DNA of 64,000 nt from Microstegium vimineum. Lineage: Eukaryota; Streptophyta; Magnoliopsida; Poales; Poaceae. Shown piece after piece: positions 1 through 10,588 of the stretch; within the stretch, counting starts at the first letter, position 1, and every line of letters starts with the position of its first letter. The stretch covers positions 9,765,964-9,829,963 of the forward strand of contig CM039130.1 of NCBI GenBank assembly GCA_022036555.1, in the 5' to 3' direction. The position numbers and the translations under genes are program-made. The notes beneath the pieces were generated by a model. The model saw nothing but the letters and a program-made list of their open reading frames with translations. It was not told where the DNA came from and did no database searches.

Positions 1-110
1 CAACGACCTTAAAACGCAAATTAGCCCAACAACTTGGAATCATCACATTAATGAAACTTCACTAGAGAAGATAAAAGTAAAACTGAAAAAATACGACAAT
101 TTCATGTAAA

Positions 111-397
111 AGCATGTTTGGCATAACTTAGGTTCAATTTTCTACGTGAAATTGAGTTGTTTTGAAAAAACTGTTTGACACAACATATTCACTAGTAGAT
201 TCATGCATGGATGGATGAAGAGAAATGGAGAATAGAGCTGAGATAAGCTAATTTTTTAGCTTTATCCTAGTCATGTTTTTATGAGAGGAGAAGAGAACAG
301 CTTCACTCATAAAGTTGTTTTAGAAATAAGTGTTTAGAAAAAAAAAACAGCTTACAACAACTCATAAAAATGTTATGAGTTGTGTCAAACGAGTCTA
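111..397. mobile_element. MITE relic with weak terminal inverted repeats
   Basis: The left end reads GTTTGGCATAACTT and the right end, reverse complemented, reads GTTTGACACAACTCATAA, so the two ends form an imperfect inverted repeat around about 290 bp of AT-rich, non-coding sequence. This looks like the hAT-type or unclassified MITEs common near grass genes. No clean target duplication is seen, so the family assignment is open. Confidence 0.35.
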
Positions 398-816
398 AAG
401 TTGAAGCTTCGCCTCATATATCCTTCCTTCTAGAAAGAATTTGGATATCTTTCAATCTCTGTTTGGATGATATTTAGGATGAGGAATTGAATTGGCAGTG
501 AATCCCAAAGCTGAGTGGTATTGAAAATGGCCTCAAATATCAAGGCTATTGTTTGGATATGCAAGTAGTTGACAGCCAGAATCAAAGAAAAGAAATAATG
601 TCAATTCCTGTTTGGAGGTACAAACGTTGAATTAGATGTAAACGACTGAATTAATAGGTGCAAAAGGTAGAGTATTTTAGAGAAGTTCAGTAACCAAAAT
701 TTTATTTATGCCATATTAACTCAGAAATTACAAAAAAAAAATCATTGTAACTCTAGTATAAAGAGAACTGTATAAGATGATTGCAATGGGTACTGCATGT
801 AGTCTGCTAGAGCCTA

Positions 817-907
817 CTCCCTCTGTCCAATGGACAGTGTCATTTAGAAAGCATGTCTGTAAGGAAAATACGGTTTTCTAGTGACACTTTCAATGAAACG
901 GAGGAAG
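817..907. mobile_element. Short Stowaway-type MITE
   Basis: A 91-bp element starts CTCCCTCTGTCC and ends AACGGAGGAAG, matching the usual Stowaway terminal repeat CTCCCTCCGTCC. It is flanked on both sides by TA (815-816 and 908-909), the target site of Tc1/mariner-derived MITEs. It has no coding capacity. Confidence 0.65.
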
Positions 908-1198
908 TACATGTCACCACAGTGACCTGCCAGCCAAATAACTCCAGTCATAACAAAGAATCACCAGCACACAAGACCAACATTTTCAGCACTCATCAAC
1001 ACTTAAAAATATTCCACCAGTATAAGTTCACTACAAACAGAGATCAAACAGCCCACTGATCCCTTTTGTATACAACAAAAAAAAAAGACAACCTTCTTTT
1101 CCAGCCACACTTATTAACATTACAATATATACTTACTTAACACTAAGACATGAACAGTTGAGCTCCAAGGACGGCCGCTCAAGGAGGAAGAGCAAGAG

Positions 1199-1698
1199 AG
1201 GTGGGGATCGGGTTTCCGAAACCGAACGGTAACCGCGGTTACCGACCGGTTACCGGCAAACCGCCCGGGACCGGTTCGGTTTCGGTACCGGTTTGAATTC
1301 AAATTTTAAATTTGAAAAAAAAAATCGAAAATACTGAAAAAATTCCTAAAAATAGTTCATGATTTATAGAGTCGAATGGTGTACAAATTTTTCAAATTGG
1401 AGTTCGTTTGTTTTTTTTTCAAACTTGTACGCGTCAAAATAAATAGCAAACGAACTCCAATTTGAAAAAAAAATTGCACCATTCGACTCTATAAATCATG
1501 AACTATTTTTAGGAATTTTTTCAGCATTTTCGATTTTTTTTTTCAAATTTGAAATTTGGTTTGGGGCGGTAACCGTCGGTAACCGCCCAAACCGGTCGGT
1601 AACCGGCCCTAACCGACCGGTTACCGGTCTCAAACCGTTTGAACTACGTCGTTTGAATTCAAAATATGAACCGTTCGGTTTGGGACCGGTTTGGGTGG
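1199..1698. repeat. Foldback element: about 100-bp hairpin flanked by ACCGGT/GGTAACC-rich ends
   Basis: Two inverted arms (about 1309-1410 and 1447-1555) are almost perfectly complementary, with a loop of about 36 bp. Both sides carry dense ACCGGT, GGTAACC and TTCGGTTT motifs (1204-1295 and 1560-1698). A transcript would fold into a long hairpin. The structure lies just past the 3' end of the DUF1645 gene and could overlap its 3' UTR. It resembles a foldback transposon or MITE, but I do not recognise the family. Confidence 0.6.
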
Positions 1699-1765
1699 TG
1701 GACGGTTTCGACGGCCGGTCGGTAAGGTAAACCCTGGTGGGGATGGTGACTGGCATGCGTCACGG

Positions 1766-2713
1766 TCATGCCTTGCCGCCGGCGGCGGCGAGGCCGTGCA
1801 TGTCACCGTAGCCGCGGGAACCGAGCCCAAGGAAGCTGAGGAGGAGGCCCTTCCGATACGGCAGGAACGTGCGCCGCCGCATCTCCTCCGCCTCAGCACG
1901 CCGGGCCTCGTACAGCCGCACGTGTGCGGATCTCCTCGGTCTCCCGCGGCCTCGAGATGCCGCCGCCGGGGACGGGGAGGGGCTCCTCTTGGGCGCCGGC
2001 GCCGGCGCCGATGCCGATGAGCTGGAGAGTAGAGGTGCGCGCTCGCCGCCGTCGGACTTGCTTCGGCTGAAGATGTGCTTCAAGAAACACCACCTGCGGT
2101 AGCTTCTTGACGACGAGGAGGAATCAGAGGACGCCGTCGAGGAGGACGACGATGACGACCGTGAGGCCGACGACGGAGCCGCCTTGCGGGCCGCTTTTTT
2201 CACGGACTTCGCCGCCGGAGCAGGCGACGATGACGGCGAGAGCCAGTGCGTGCGGAATGGGGAGAGGGAGCGGTACTGGCGGTGCACGGATGACCGGCTC
2301 CGGAGACGGCCACGCTCGTCGTCTGCCCCCGCAGGCGGCGCCGGCTCCGAAGGTGGCTTTGGCGGCGGGTTGATGGCGAAGATGCCTCCTTTGATAGGCC
2401 GGATCTGGCCGTTGTGGAAGAGCTCGTCGGCGGAGGACATCGCCGGCGCTGCGGCGGGAGACGGGCTGCGCAAGAAGTCAAAGTCGAAGTCGAATCCCAT
2501 TCCCAGCTCGCAGCCGTACTCGTCCGCAATGCCATGGCCGCCGCGCGCCGCGGGGCTCACCGGTGCGCTGTAGAAGCAACCGGCAGCGGAGAACGACAGG
2601 TCACGATCGGGGCTGGACGGTGCGCTTACAAAGGGTGTGGAGGACGCGCTGTCGTCCGCGTTTGCGCATCCGATGCCGCCGCCGCCACTGGCAGAGTGGG
2701 AGCTGGCGGCCAT
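1766..2713 (-). CDS. DUF1645 family protein (single exon)
   Basis: An uninterrupted 315-codon frame. The chosen ATG (2711-2713) gives an N-terminus of the family's usual kind; an in-frame ATG at 2936-2938 would add 75 residues without family features. Seen in order: STPFVSAPSSP near residues 25-35; CFYSAPVSPA near 46-55; an ELFHNGQIRPIK block near residue 95; Arg/Ser-rich and serine-run low-complexity stretches; a basic YRRWCFLKHIF segment followed by SRSKSDGG; and a C-terminal PYRKGLLLSFLGLGSRGYG block. These are the hallmarks of DUF1645 (PF07816). A rice member (SGL) is reported to affect grain length and stress tolerance. No catalytic motif, signal peptide or membrane segment is visible; the basic segments suggest a nuclear or cytosolic regulator, which is inference. 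GC content is very high, as in many single-exon grass genes. Confidence 0.8.
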   Translation of the reverse strand: MAASSHSASGGGGIGCANADDSASSTPFVSAPSSPDRDLSFSAAGCFYSAPVSPAARGGHGIADEYGCELGMGFDFDFDFLRSPSPAAAPAMSSADELFHNGQIRPIKGGIFAINPPPKPPSEPAPPAGADDERGRLRSRSSVHRQYRSLSPFRTHWLSPSSSPAPAAKSVKKAARKAAPSSASRSSSSSSSTASSDSSSSSRSYRRWCFLKHIFSRSKSDGGERAPLLSSSSASAPAPAPKRSPSPSPAAASRGRGRPRRSAHVRLYEARRAEAEEMRRRTFLPYRKGLLLSFLGLGSRGYGDMHGLAAAGGKA

Positions 2714-2938
2714 CGGGCCTTTGACGAATGCTGTGGCCAATGGGCAATGGGCAGTGGGGGATGATGAGACACTATTGGAAGTGAAGAGGATTTTAAAGCG
2801 CTCGACGAGAGGAGAAGGAGATTGGTTGGTTACTGGATATTTTCGATTTGCACCCTTGGAAACCTGTTGTTGGAGGATGGTATGACCCATGTTACGTTTG
2901 CCAAAAAACATTGTCGTACTATTCGCATGCATGGTCAT

Positions 2939-3329
2939 TAATGCTGCCTACTATTGTGTACAGGACAACTCATGTCATGAACCCTCCAGTGAGGAAGTCC
3001 TAAAAACGCGAATGTACACATGCATGCACCTGCATTTAGTATTATTATTAAACACACCGAAAAAGAGGATCTAATGACTAGGGGTTCATATATGTTATAG
3101 TTATAAGCTGTTTATGACAAAAATAAATTGAGACTAAAAGCCAAACTACATGTCCTTTTACAGTTTTTTCTAGGCAAGTTTCTACACATAGCACTTAGTT
3201 TTTGCTACTACCTCAAACAATTCCATTTTATGAGCTCAAAATAAGTACAGTTAAATGTTTATGAGCATGCTTTACCAAAATAAGTACTAGATATATAGAT
3301 GATCCAAATGAAGCTAACCTATATATATA
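2939..3329. other. Intergenic DNA upstream of the DUF1645 gene
   Basis: AT-rich sequence between the divergent start side of the DUF1645 gene and a CACTA remnant. It presumably contains that gene's promoter, but I could not pick a convincing TATA box. No gene or clear repeat is seen. Confidence 0.4.
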
Positions 3330-4420
3330 CGCTACCGGAATCTGACTTTTTGATGAGTGTTGAGAGCTTTTTGCCGAGTGCCAACAAAAAACACTCGACA
3401 AAGAGCTCTTTGCCGAGTGTTTTTTTACACTCGATAAAGAAGCTTCTTTGCCAAGTATTTCTTACACTCAGCAAAGAAAATTTTAAAATACATTTTGAAG
3501 AAGTAAAACGGTAAATTAGTTCAAATTAAAAGATTTTTAACTATAAAGTTGTATAACTTATCAAGATGTACCATGTTTGTTTTGGTCATTTTTTTGTAAC
3601 TACGAGAGATATCTAAGATTTGTGAACATTGTTAGAACGACCATGTTAGATGAATAGATGACTAAATAACCAAAATAAACTTTGTAGATCTCGGAAAATT
3701 ATGAAACTTTATAGTTGGCAATTTTGTAATTTAAATCATCTTGTCATTCAAAATTGCGTTTGAATTTTAAAAATTTGAATTTTGAATTTTTCAAATGACC
3801 TCGGATGGAAAAACAACCAAAATAAACTTTGGGGATCTCAAAAAGTTATGAAACATTATAGTTGGCAACTATTTGATGTGAAATCATCTCGTCATGTAAA
3901 ACTGTGTTTGAATTTTAAAATTTTAAAAATTTAAAATTTGAATTTTTCAAACGACCCTGGATGGAGAAACAACCAAAATAAACTTTGAAGACATCAAAAA
4001 GTTATGAAAAATTGTAGTTGGTGACTTTTTCATTTAAAATCATCTTGTCAAGCAAAACCACGTTTGAATTTTAAAATTCAAATTTGGTAAACAACTTCTG
4101 ATGGAAAAACTTCCTAAACAAAAAGTGTAGATATCGAAAAGTTATGAAACTTCGTAGTTGATAATTTTTTATTTAAATTTATTTAGGGTCTCAAACAAGC
4201 AATTTGCACTCAGTTTAGTATAATATGGCTATATTTAGACACATGTGAGTCTGTAGTGGGGGCCTAGTGGTTAGAGGAGTTATTTCAATGGATTCCATCA
4301 CACGGTCTAGTGGGGGCCTCTCCCTGATTAAAAAAAATTATATTTTCCCCTATTTTTTCGGTTCAAACTTTGCCAAGTGTCAGACAGTTGTTACCGACTA
4401 ACTTTTTGCAGAGTGGCCAA
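3330..4420. mobile_element. CACTA (En/Spm) transposon remnant, non-autonomous
   Basis: The left end CGCTACCGGAAT resembles a decayed CACTA terminus (CACTACCGGAAT). It is followed at 3360-3480 by several direct and inverted copies of the TTTGCCGAGTG / CACTCGGCAAAG subterminal motif that marks grass CACTA elements. Further copies (TTTGCCAAGTGTC, TTTTTGCAGAGTGG) occur near 4365-4420. The middle is an AT-rich tandem array without coding potential. The right terminus is not found, so the end is approximate. Confidence 0.6.
3666..4180. repeat. Tandem array of about 150-bp units inside the CACTA remnant
   Basis: The phrase AACCAAAATAAACTTTG followed by an AAAGTTATGAAA...GTAGTTGG segment and a TTTGAATTTTAAAATT stretch recurs at about 3668, 3813 and 3971, with a partial fourth copy near 4105. 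Copies differ by point changes and small indels. Such arrays are usual in the interior of grass CACTA elements. Confidence 0.6.
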
Positions 4421-5254
4421 TCAGCTTAGCTAATATAATAGCGCTGATAATAAAGCTATTATCCGGGTTTCATTCTTCTAGTAATAACTATGTGTTACTA
4501 ATGGATCTAGACAGGGTATATTAGAACAAGAGAGTAGGTAGGTAATTAAACATAGGGCGTTTCAGAAACTTGATCGTGGAACCACATGCATTATATTCAT
4601 CATGAAGCAAATAAATTCAGTTGCTGCCATGAAGCATGCAACTCGATCGATCGGCTTCATTGTTCTAATTAATCTGTTCGTTGATCTCGCCCTCGTCGTC
4701 GTTGATCTCGCAGTACGAATATGCATGCGTTTCATGCCAGTACGCGAACAAAAATCAATCTCCTTCAGGCTTTCTGACTTTCCGGCTTTCCGTCGAAGAA
4801 GTACACTGGGGTTTGCGAAGGCTTATTTCATGCGCGATAGTTACTACAGTACGTACCTTCTCTTCTGACGTCGACGGCACGGGCCGTACGACGAATGTTT
4901 ATGTTCGTACGCTTTATTAGGTAGAGTCGTCACTGAATTCTGTTACGTATACGGTTCATGTCCCTTTTCGTGCGTGTGCATACGTATGCTCATTCTTTCA
5001 GGCCGGTCGCGGGGGCATGCATATATATGCACAGCATGCGTATGGGCAATGCATGCATGCGTGTATGGAACGAAGTTCACAGCATATATACTAGAGCGAG
5101 CATTTTTCATGCACTCATCGTATGATTTCATCTTGAGGAAATAATGTTGGCGTACGTGGTAGCCCTTTCTCGTGGGAACATGCATATTCGAACTCATGAC
5201 ACATCAAGCCTCACACGTGAACCACTTTCGTAGGAAAGAGATTTAAATCCGGAG
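4421..5254. other. Intergenic DNA, no gene recognised
   Basis: Short open frames of 80-90 codons occur on both strands, but they lack recognisable motifs and codon structure. The region is rich in GCATGC and GTACG words. No repeat ends identified. Confidence 0.4.
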
Positions 5255-5490
5255 GTGGTGATTGACACTGGAATATGGTTGATTTGGAAACGCAACATGC
5301 CACTGGAAGTAAAAAAAAAAAAGCCTTTTCTTATGAATGGCAACTCTCATGACAGAATACAATCTGGAATAATGCAACTGAAACGGAAGAAATTGTCACG
5401 GCCTGAAGAGGGCTTTGTTTGTGACATAGAAACTTCTGACCACGTCGTCTTAGCTTATTCAATGTCCTCTCTGTGTGTCTTCCCTTGATC
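5255..5490 (+). pseudogene. Possible LINE remnant (zf-RVT-like tail)
   Basis: A 77-codon frame reads in part IWKRNMPLEVK, followed about 40 residues later by ETSDHVV. This spacing recalls the zf-RVT domain at the C-terminus of plant non-LTR reverse transcriptases (a W-x-x-PLKVK block, then ET-x-DH). Most of the expected cysteines are missing and no reverse transcriptase lies upstream, so at best it is a short decayed fragment. Confidence 0.25.
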
Positions 5491-5802
5491 TTTCCTGCTC
5501 AGCTGTCTGAGCTGGCTCTCCTCGCCTACCAGCTGCACAACACTTCTCTCTAACATTGTGAAAAGTTGTCAAGGGAAGAAACAGAAGGTAATTCCTATCA
5601 TTTGTGCAGGTGCGCTGTGGACAATTTGGAAGACAACACTCCGGGTGGCGGACGGTATTATTTGTCCTACGTACAGACCCTAACAGGACAATCCATGAGA
5701 GTACAATTCAACATGGATACCACGTCGTCCAAGCAGATAGAGTTATCAGAGAGCATAGGAGTGTCTCTTGATATTATTGGAGGTGATGGGAGAAGACCCT
5801 AG

Positions 5803-7707
5803 GAGAAGTAGAGCATGTGTTCATTTTGTGGCACAAACACTACATTATTATTCCCAATGCGGTGGCAAGGATTCAGTCGCCTCCCCATCAACTATCTCAT
5901 GATAGGTGCAGATGAAAGTGAATGAAACAATTTTTCTATATTCATTCTCAATTATTAGTTAGCTTCTCGGGTAATAACAATTTACTTAATGACAGGTCTA
6001 CCAACTTGAGTCCAGTTTGTCCATCTCCTAATCATCAGAATGCCCAGAAAGATGATGCTACTTTACATGATGACAATGTGTTTGATGGCATTGCTGCATG
6101 ATCATCTCTATATCCTACAAGGCGGTCTGCCCCATCACTCCTGCCTCTGGCTCCCGCGCCGCAGAGTAACCGTAAGAAGCCCCTGCCCGCAGTGAAGTCC
6201 ACGTCCGCATCCAGCCGTTGTAAAAACAATCCCTTTCAGAGAAGAAGTTTTACAAGAAGTCTGAAGAAAAAGTAAATGCGGGGGTACAAAAATATTTAGA
6301 TAACTTTGGAGAATTGTAGCAAAAGGAAGAGAAAAGAGGAATAAACACACCAAAAACCCATCAAAGTCGCAGTACATAAGATCACAACAACTAAGAAAAC
6401 AAGTAATGAGTATGAGAAAAAAAACAATGTGAAGCATTAAGCGCTCATCTACATTGGACTATGAACGCTCTCTCGATAAGTCACGAAAGATGGTGTCACA
6501 TAAAGCGAAGAGACCAGGGAAAGATGTGACATAGCTCGGGATGCAATCCAAGCAATCTGTCGACCCGCTAATTGTTGATTATGATTTTGCAAAGGCACAA
6601 GGCGGTCAACTCGTAAGAAACTTGAAGAATTCATACTCAGTATTGGTCCTACAAAGGACCAAATATGGAGAAATGCACCGATGGCTAGTAGCTGATTATA
6701 ATGTATTCTAAACCTACAAGTATGGTAGGAGTCTTGTCGCCAAAAAAGGATTGGACATGACTACGTATGCAAATATATCTGTTAAACAAGTAGTGCATTG
6801 ATGCGTGTGAAAGGGAAAAACAATTTCTTTTTGTCAGAGTTAGACCAGAGCATACTTCCTTGGCTATGATATTATACTAATTGAGTTCAATAAATTACAC
6901 CAACTATTACGCAGGCACGCTAGCTCTTGACAAAAGTCTCATCAGCTGCTGGTGTATGTAGGTGATTCTTTTTACAATTCAAGAATACATATGTTATCTA
7001 TACATAGTTATCCCCACACTACATATAAATGTTTTTTTTTACTATATATGCAGAATGAGATGCTAAAACTAAAGAGAAAACGAATAAGTGGTGTTAGCTA
7101 GTTCCGTAGATGTAAATCGGACGTTTAAGGATCCGATTACTAAATATGAGGTTTGAAAAGTGAGGTGGAGAAGAATTTGTTCGCTATATTAGATAAACAA
7201 GCAAACAAGACATTGATGCTCTTCCCTTTTGGCTTGAAGTGAGTGTTAATGTCTTGTGCTTTATTTTATTACGATTACTCTATGTTGATTTTAGTTAATG
7301 AGTTATGCTTGCTTATAAACATGTAACTTTCACTGGTTATTGATGGTTATCAATATGACTAGAGGCCTTATAATTTTTTTTGACTCAGCGATAAAACCCC
7401 AACAAGAATACCAAGATAGATATTCTCCGAGGGTAATTTCGGTCTCGTAAATAACTGTTGTATACACCTTTATGCTTTTTTTGTTAATATAACTTATCTA
7501 TTTATTTATTTTTATTGGGCAATGTTTAGGTCAAGTTCATTGATAAACACCAGTATGCATGATCGTTGAAAGTGTCTCTAGATGTAGTCCAACACAAAGT
7601 AAGTACTAGTAGTTAGGTCACCGTATCTTTATCAAGTTCAACACGATCATTTTGTTGTCTTGCTTCATTGGTTGACGATGAACCGTCTTTTTCTCGTAAA
7701 GTGATGT
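5803..7707 (+). other. Probable decayed interior of a CACTA element
   Basis: No intact gene. Two short patches resemble the Pro/Ser/Lys-rich linker and the DYDFAKAQGGQLV-like stretch that precede the Ulp1-like domain in grass CACTA-associated genes (near 6120-6240 and 6575-6640). With the Ulp1-like tail at 7708-8018 and a CACTA-type end at 8522, this suggests the whole stretch is an old CACTA copy. The link is inferred from order and weak similarity only. Confidence 0.3.
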
Positions 7708-8018
7708 TTGCAGCAGGGACCGAAGAACAACTTATGTGGATACTATATTTCCGAGTTTCTCATACAATATTCAATGAGAACAAATAAAGGATATCTAGAA
7801 GTATGTAAAAATATACATAATTTATTTTTCACCATTGTGCTTATATATAATCAAATATATTCATACTTTTTCTTTCATTCCAATTCTAGATTGAATGGAA
7901 AAGGCAAAAGGTCCTACCACCTAAGTGGATAAAAACAATTTAAGAGGAATTGTCAAGATTTCTTATGGATCAGGCCATAGCTCGCACCGGCGCGTACTAC
8001 TATGACCCTAACGAATAA
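7708..8018 (+). pseudogene. Tail of an Ulp1-like (C48) peptidase gene carried by a CACTA element
   Basis: The first exon piece (7708-7800) encodes QQGPKNNLCGYYISEFL, the block holding the catalytic Cys of Ulp1-like cysteine peptidases in CACTA-associated plant genes (usual form PQQP-x-G-x-x-LCGYYVCEF). A GT donor follows at 7801 and an AG acceptor ends at 7889. The second exon piece starts IEWKRQKV, has an in-frame TAA at 7941-7943, then continues in frame as EELSRFLMDQAIARTGAYYY and ends with TAA at 8016-8018. The catalytic His and Asp regions are not recognisable upstream. It cannot make a working protease. Confidence 0.55.
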
Positions 8019-8150
8019 ATATTTAGTAGCCAAATTAGAATTGAATGAATTCTAAGGAGATATGAATACATGCTTTTGTCACTTTATTATTTCATGCATG
8101 TAAATTAATATATGTAAATTAGGATTAGTATATATATAGTTTGAATTCTC

Positions 8151-8176
<26 letters not shown>
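8151..8176. repeat. (AT)n microsatellite
   Basis: Thirteen uninterrupted AT dinucleotides in an already AT-rich stretch. Confidence 0.9.
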
Positions 8177-8181
<5 letters not shown>

Positions 8182-8224
8182 CTAAAACAAATTGAACTGA
8201 AAACAAATGTAAAAGGAAACAAAA

Positions 8225-8522
8225 AGAAATATCTTTAGTCACGGTTAGAAACATCAACCCGGACTAAATGTAAGAAAAGAAACAAAAAGAAACACCTTTA
8301 GCCATGGTTAGAAACATCAACCGTGACTAAATGTGTCTGTCCTGGGGCAAAGACTAACGATACCTTTAGTCTCGGTACCTTTAGTCACATCCACTTTCAA
8401 TCCTAATTTTTAGAACTAGGACTAAAGTGTGGACCTTTAGTCCTGGACTAGCAATCTTGATTGAGAAACCAAGACTAAAAGTGTTCCCAACTGGGATTGG
8501 AACTCAGTCGTGTCCACTAGTG
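8225..8522. mobile_element. CACTA-type subterminal repeats and right terminus
   Basis: Repeated TTTAGTC...GGTT and AACC..GACTAAA words in both orientations (8236-8475) lead up to GTGTCCACTAGTG at 8510-8522, whose reverse complement begins CACTAGTGGACAC, a CACTA terminus. The matching left terminus was not found. It probably closes the element carrying the Ulp1-like tail at 7708-8018. Confidence 0.5.
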
Positions 8523-8726
8523 TCAGGAACAACATCTGGTTCAACAAGGTGCTAGCTTCTCCTAGTGCGGTCATCTTTAAAACGCTGATGTTGGTGAAGT
8601 CGTAGAGCCCTCTCCTGAAGCCAAAGTTACAACAGATGGCAGATGCAACATTGCTGGAGGCAGAAATTATACTTAGGGAACCGGTTAAAAAGAGCCGACG
8701 GGTGCTTGCTCGGAATTTCTTATATA

Positions 8727-8979
8727 CTCACTCCATCTTAAATTGTATGACATTCTAAGAATCTTGGAGAATTAAAGCATCTCAAATTTGACCAATAATA
8801 ATAGAAAAAATTATAAATATTTATGATATTAAATAGTCATACTATAAAATGATAAAGAATTTAATGATATTTAGTTGATATCATAAGTGTTATTATATTA
8901 TCATATAAGTTTATCAAACTTGAGATACTTTGACTCTCCAAGATTTTTGAGATGTCTTATAATTTGGGAGGGAGAGAGA
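8727..8979. mobile_element. Stowaway-like MITE, about 250 bp
   Basis: The left end (CTCACTCCATCTTAAATTGT then CATTCTAAGAATCTTGGAGA) and the right end (TCTCCAAGATTTTTGAGATG then TTATAATTTGGGAGGGAG) form extended imperfect inverted repeats. TA dinucleotides flank both ends. The interior is AT-rich and non-coding, and the same family recurs at 9832 and 10090. Confidence 0.6.
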
Positions 8980-9212
8980 TATCCTAAGATTTAAGCGTTA
9001 TTTTTTTATGATAAGTGACATACCCGCAAGACGTCTAAAGTGGCTTTATAAATCTTGAGTACCGACTCAATCTTTTTTATTGCAATAATTTTCTAATTTA
9101 GTTGTGTTTTATATGATTTTATCATCTAAAAGATATTAATAGCTATATATGATAAGAGTTTTATATAATCTCTCTTAATATAATAAAAAATATTAAGTTA
9201 TACTACTATTTT

Positions 9213-9297
9213 TTTATGTTAGGGGGCCATGGCCGCTGTGAGCCCCCTCCCCTGTTTATGTTAAGGGGCCATGGCCCCTGCCAGCCCCCCTCCCCTG
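9213..9297. repeat. Direct duplication of a 42-43-bp GC-rich unit
   Basis: Two adjacent copies (9213-9254 and 9255-9297) share TTTATGTTA, then AGGGGCCATGGCC-like and AGCCCCCTCCCCTG-like blocks. They sit inside AT-rich DNA. The words resemble LTR-end sequence of some grass retroelements, but no longer match is visible. Confidence 0.55.
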
Positions 9298-9831
9298 GCT
9301 CCGCCAGATCAATTTGAACCAGTACGCTTTTGAGTTAGCTAGAGTTAATTGTTAGAGCATTTTGTCTCCAGGACATCCACAAAGTATGGTTTGTGCAGCG
9401 GACATTGCTTTGGTCGCTTTGGTTTGATGAACACTGTGAAGGCATGGTTTTTGTCCAAGACACACTTCACGTAATAGAAAAATATTTCGTAGCTTAGGAG
9501 GAGAGAGAGAGGGTAGAGAAATGGATCTGTGTGCCCTTTGCTTCAATTTGCGGCTATGAGCCAATCCATCACCGCTCACAAGCTCACCAACGCGACCCCA
9601 TCTAGCAACTATGCATGCAAGTGGCGCAATATGCTTATGGAAACATAATATTGCTTTGATGCCTGAGCTTACTGCCTTGCATGGAAACACAACATGCTTA
9701 TGGATGACTTTTGTGATCAGCCATTTGAGCGGCCAAGCAGCCGCCGAGCACGCTCTCTATCGACGCGTCGCCCAACCGAACGTGGGCGGCGGCAGCGGCA
9801 CCAAGCACGACGTGCTGAGCTTAAAATTTTA

Positions 9832-10089
9832 GTCCCTCCATTCTAAATTTGAGTATAAGTTATCCTAAAAATCTTAAAGAGTCAAAGTAAACTTGATCAA
9901 AATTACAGAGAGTATTATAAAGATTTATGATATCAAATATGTATATTATAAATATAAAATCGATAAAAAATTTAATGATATTTAGTTGACATCATAAATA
10001 TTATTATATTATCATATAAGTTTAGTCAAATTTAAGATGATTTGATTCTCCATTATTTTTTGGAATATCTTATAATTTAGGATAGAGTA
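9832..10089. mobile_element. Stowaway-like MITE, same family as 8727-8979
   Basis: Starts GTCCCTCCATTCTAAATT and ends TCTTATAATTTAGGATAGAGTA. The core shares TTTAATGATATTTAGTTGA and TATTATATTATCATATAAG with the 8727-8979 copy. It sits inside the foldback element at 9349-10588. Confidence 0.55.
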
Positions 10090-10295
10090 AGTTTATGACT
10101 AAAGGTATCTCGAGTTTTGACCAAACTTATACGATAATATAATAATATTTATGATGTCAATTAAGTACCACTAGATTCTTTATCAATTATATTTTCATAA
10201 TATACCTACTTGATGTTATAAATCTTTATAAACTTTTCTATAACTATTGGTCAAACTTAAGATGCTATGTCTTGTAATTTGGAATGGAGGGAGTA
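10090..10295. mobile_element. Partial Stowaway-like MITE, inverted relative to its neighbour
   Basis: Shares GACCAAACTTATACGATAAT and a TCTTGTAATTTGGAATGGAG end with the MITEs to the left. The right end (GGAGGGAGTA) is intact, but the left end is truncated against the preceding copy, giving a head-to-tail pair. Confidence 0.45.
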
Positions 10296-10588
10296 TAACT
10301 TTTAATTATGAGCTATGGCGATACTGGGTCACTAGGTCAACATGCAGCGTGCAGTGTGCTGCCTCGTTTGGCAACACCCAGCACAAAGGAGCAGCAGCAA
10401 CAAGCCAACGAGGGTACAAGCGTCCACTCTAACATACTCTTAGCCCAAAAGATTAAAATAATAGATGTACTGTGCTATGAACAAAAACCATGGTTACTTA
10501 GTGTGATAGAGACTAAATCGACTAGCACGGTGTGCCATGCACAAAACCACGTTTTATGGATATCCTGTTGACAAATTTCTCTAATTAT

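Larger units (their letters stand above)
9349..10588. mobile_element. Foldback-type element with arms of about 120 bp, containing nested MITEs
   Basis: The left arm (about 9349-9475) and the reverse complement of the right arm (about 10450-10588) share TTAGAG..ATTTTGTC..CAGGA.ATCCA.AAA, then GTGGTTTTGTGCA-like and CATGGTTTTTGTYCA-like words. The interior is non-coding and carries two Stowaway-like insertions (9832-10089 and 10090-10295). No transposase is present. Family unknown. Confidence 0.45.

Noticed and set aside
1869..2764. Several plus-strand frames opposite the DUF1645 gene
   Set aside because: Mirror frames of a GC-rich coding sequence; the minus frame has the family motifs.
2714..2938. 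75-codon upstream extension of the DUF1645 frame from the ATG at 2936
   Set aside because: No family similarity, lower GC, and the ATG at 2711 gives the usual kind of start; kept only as an alternative.
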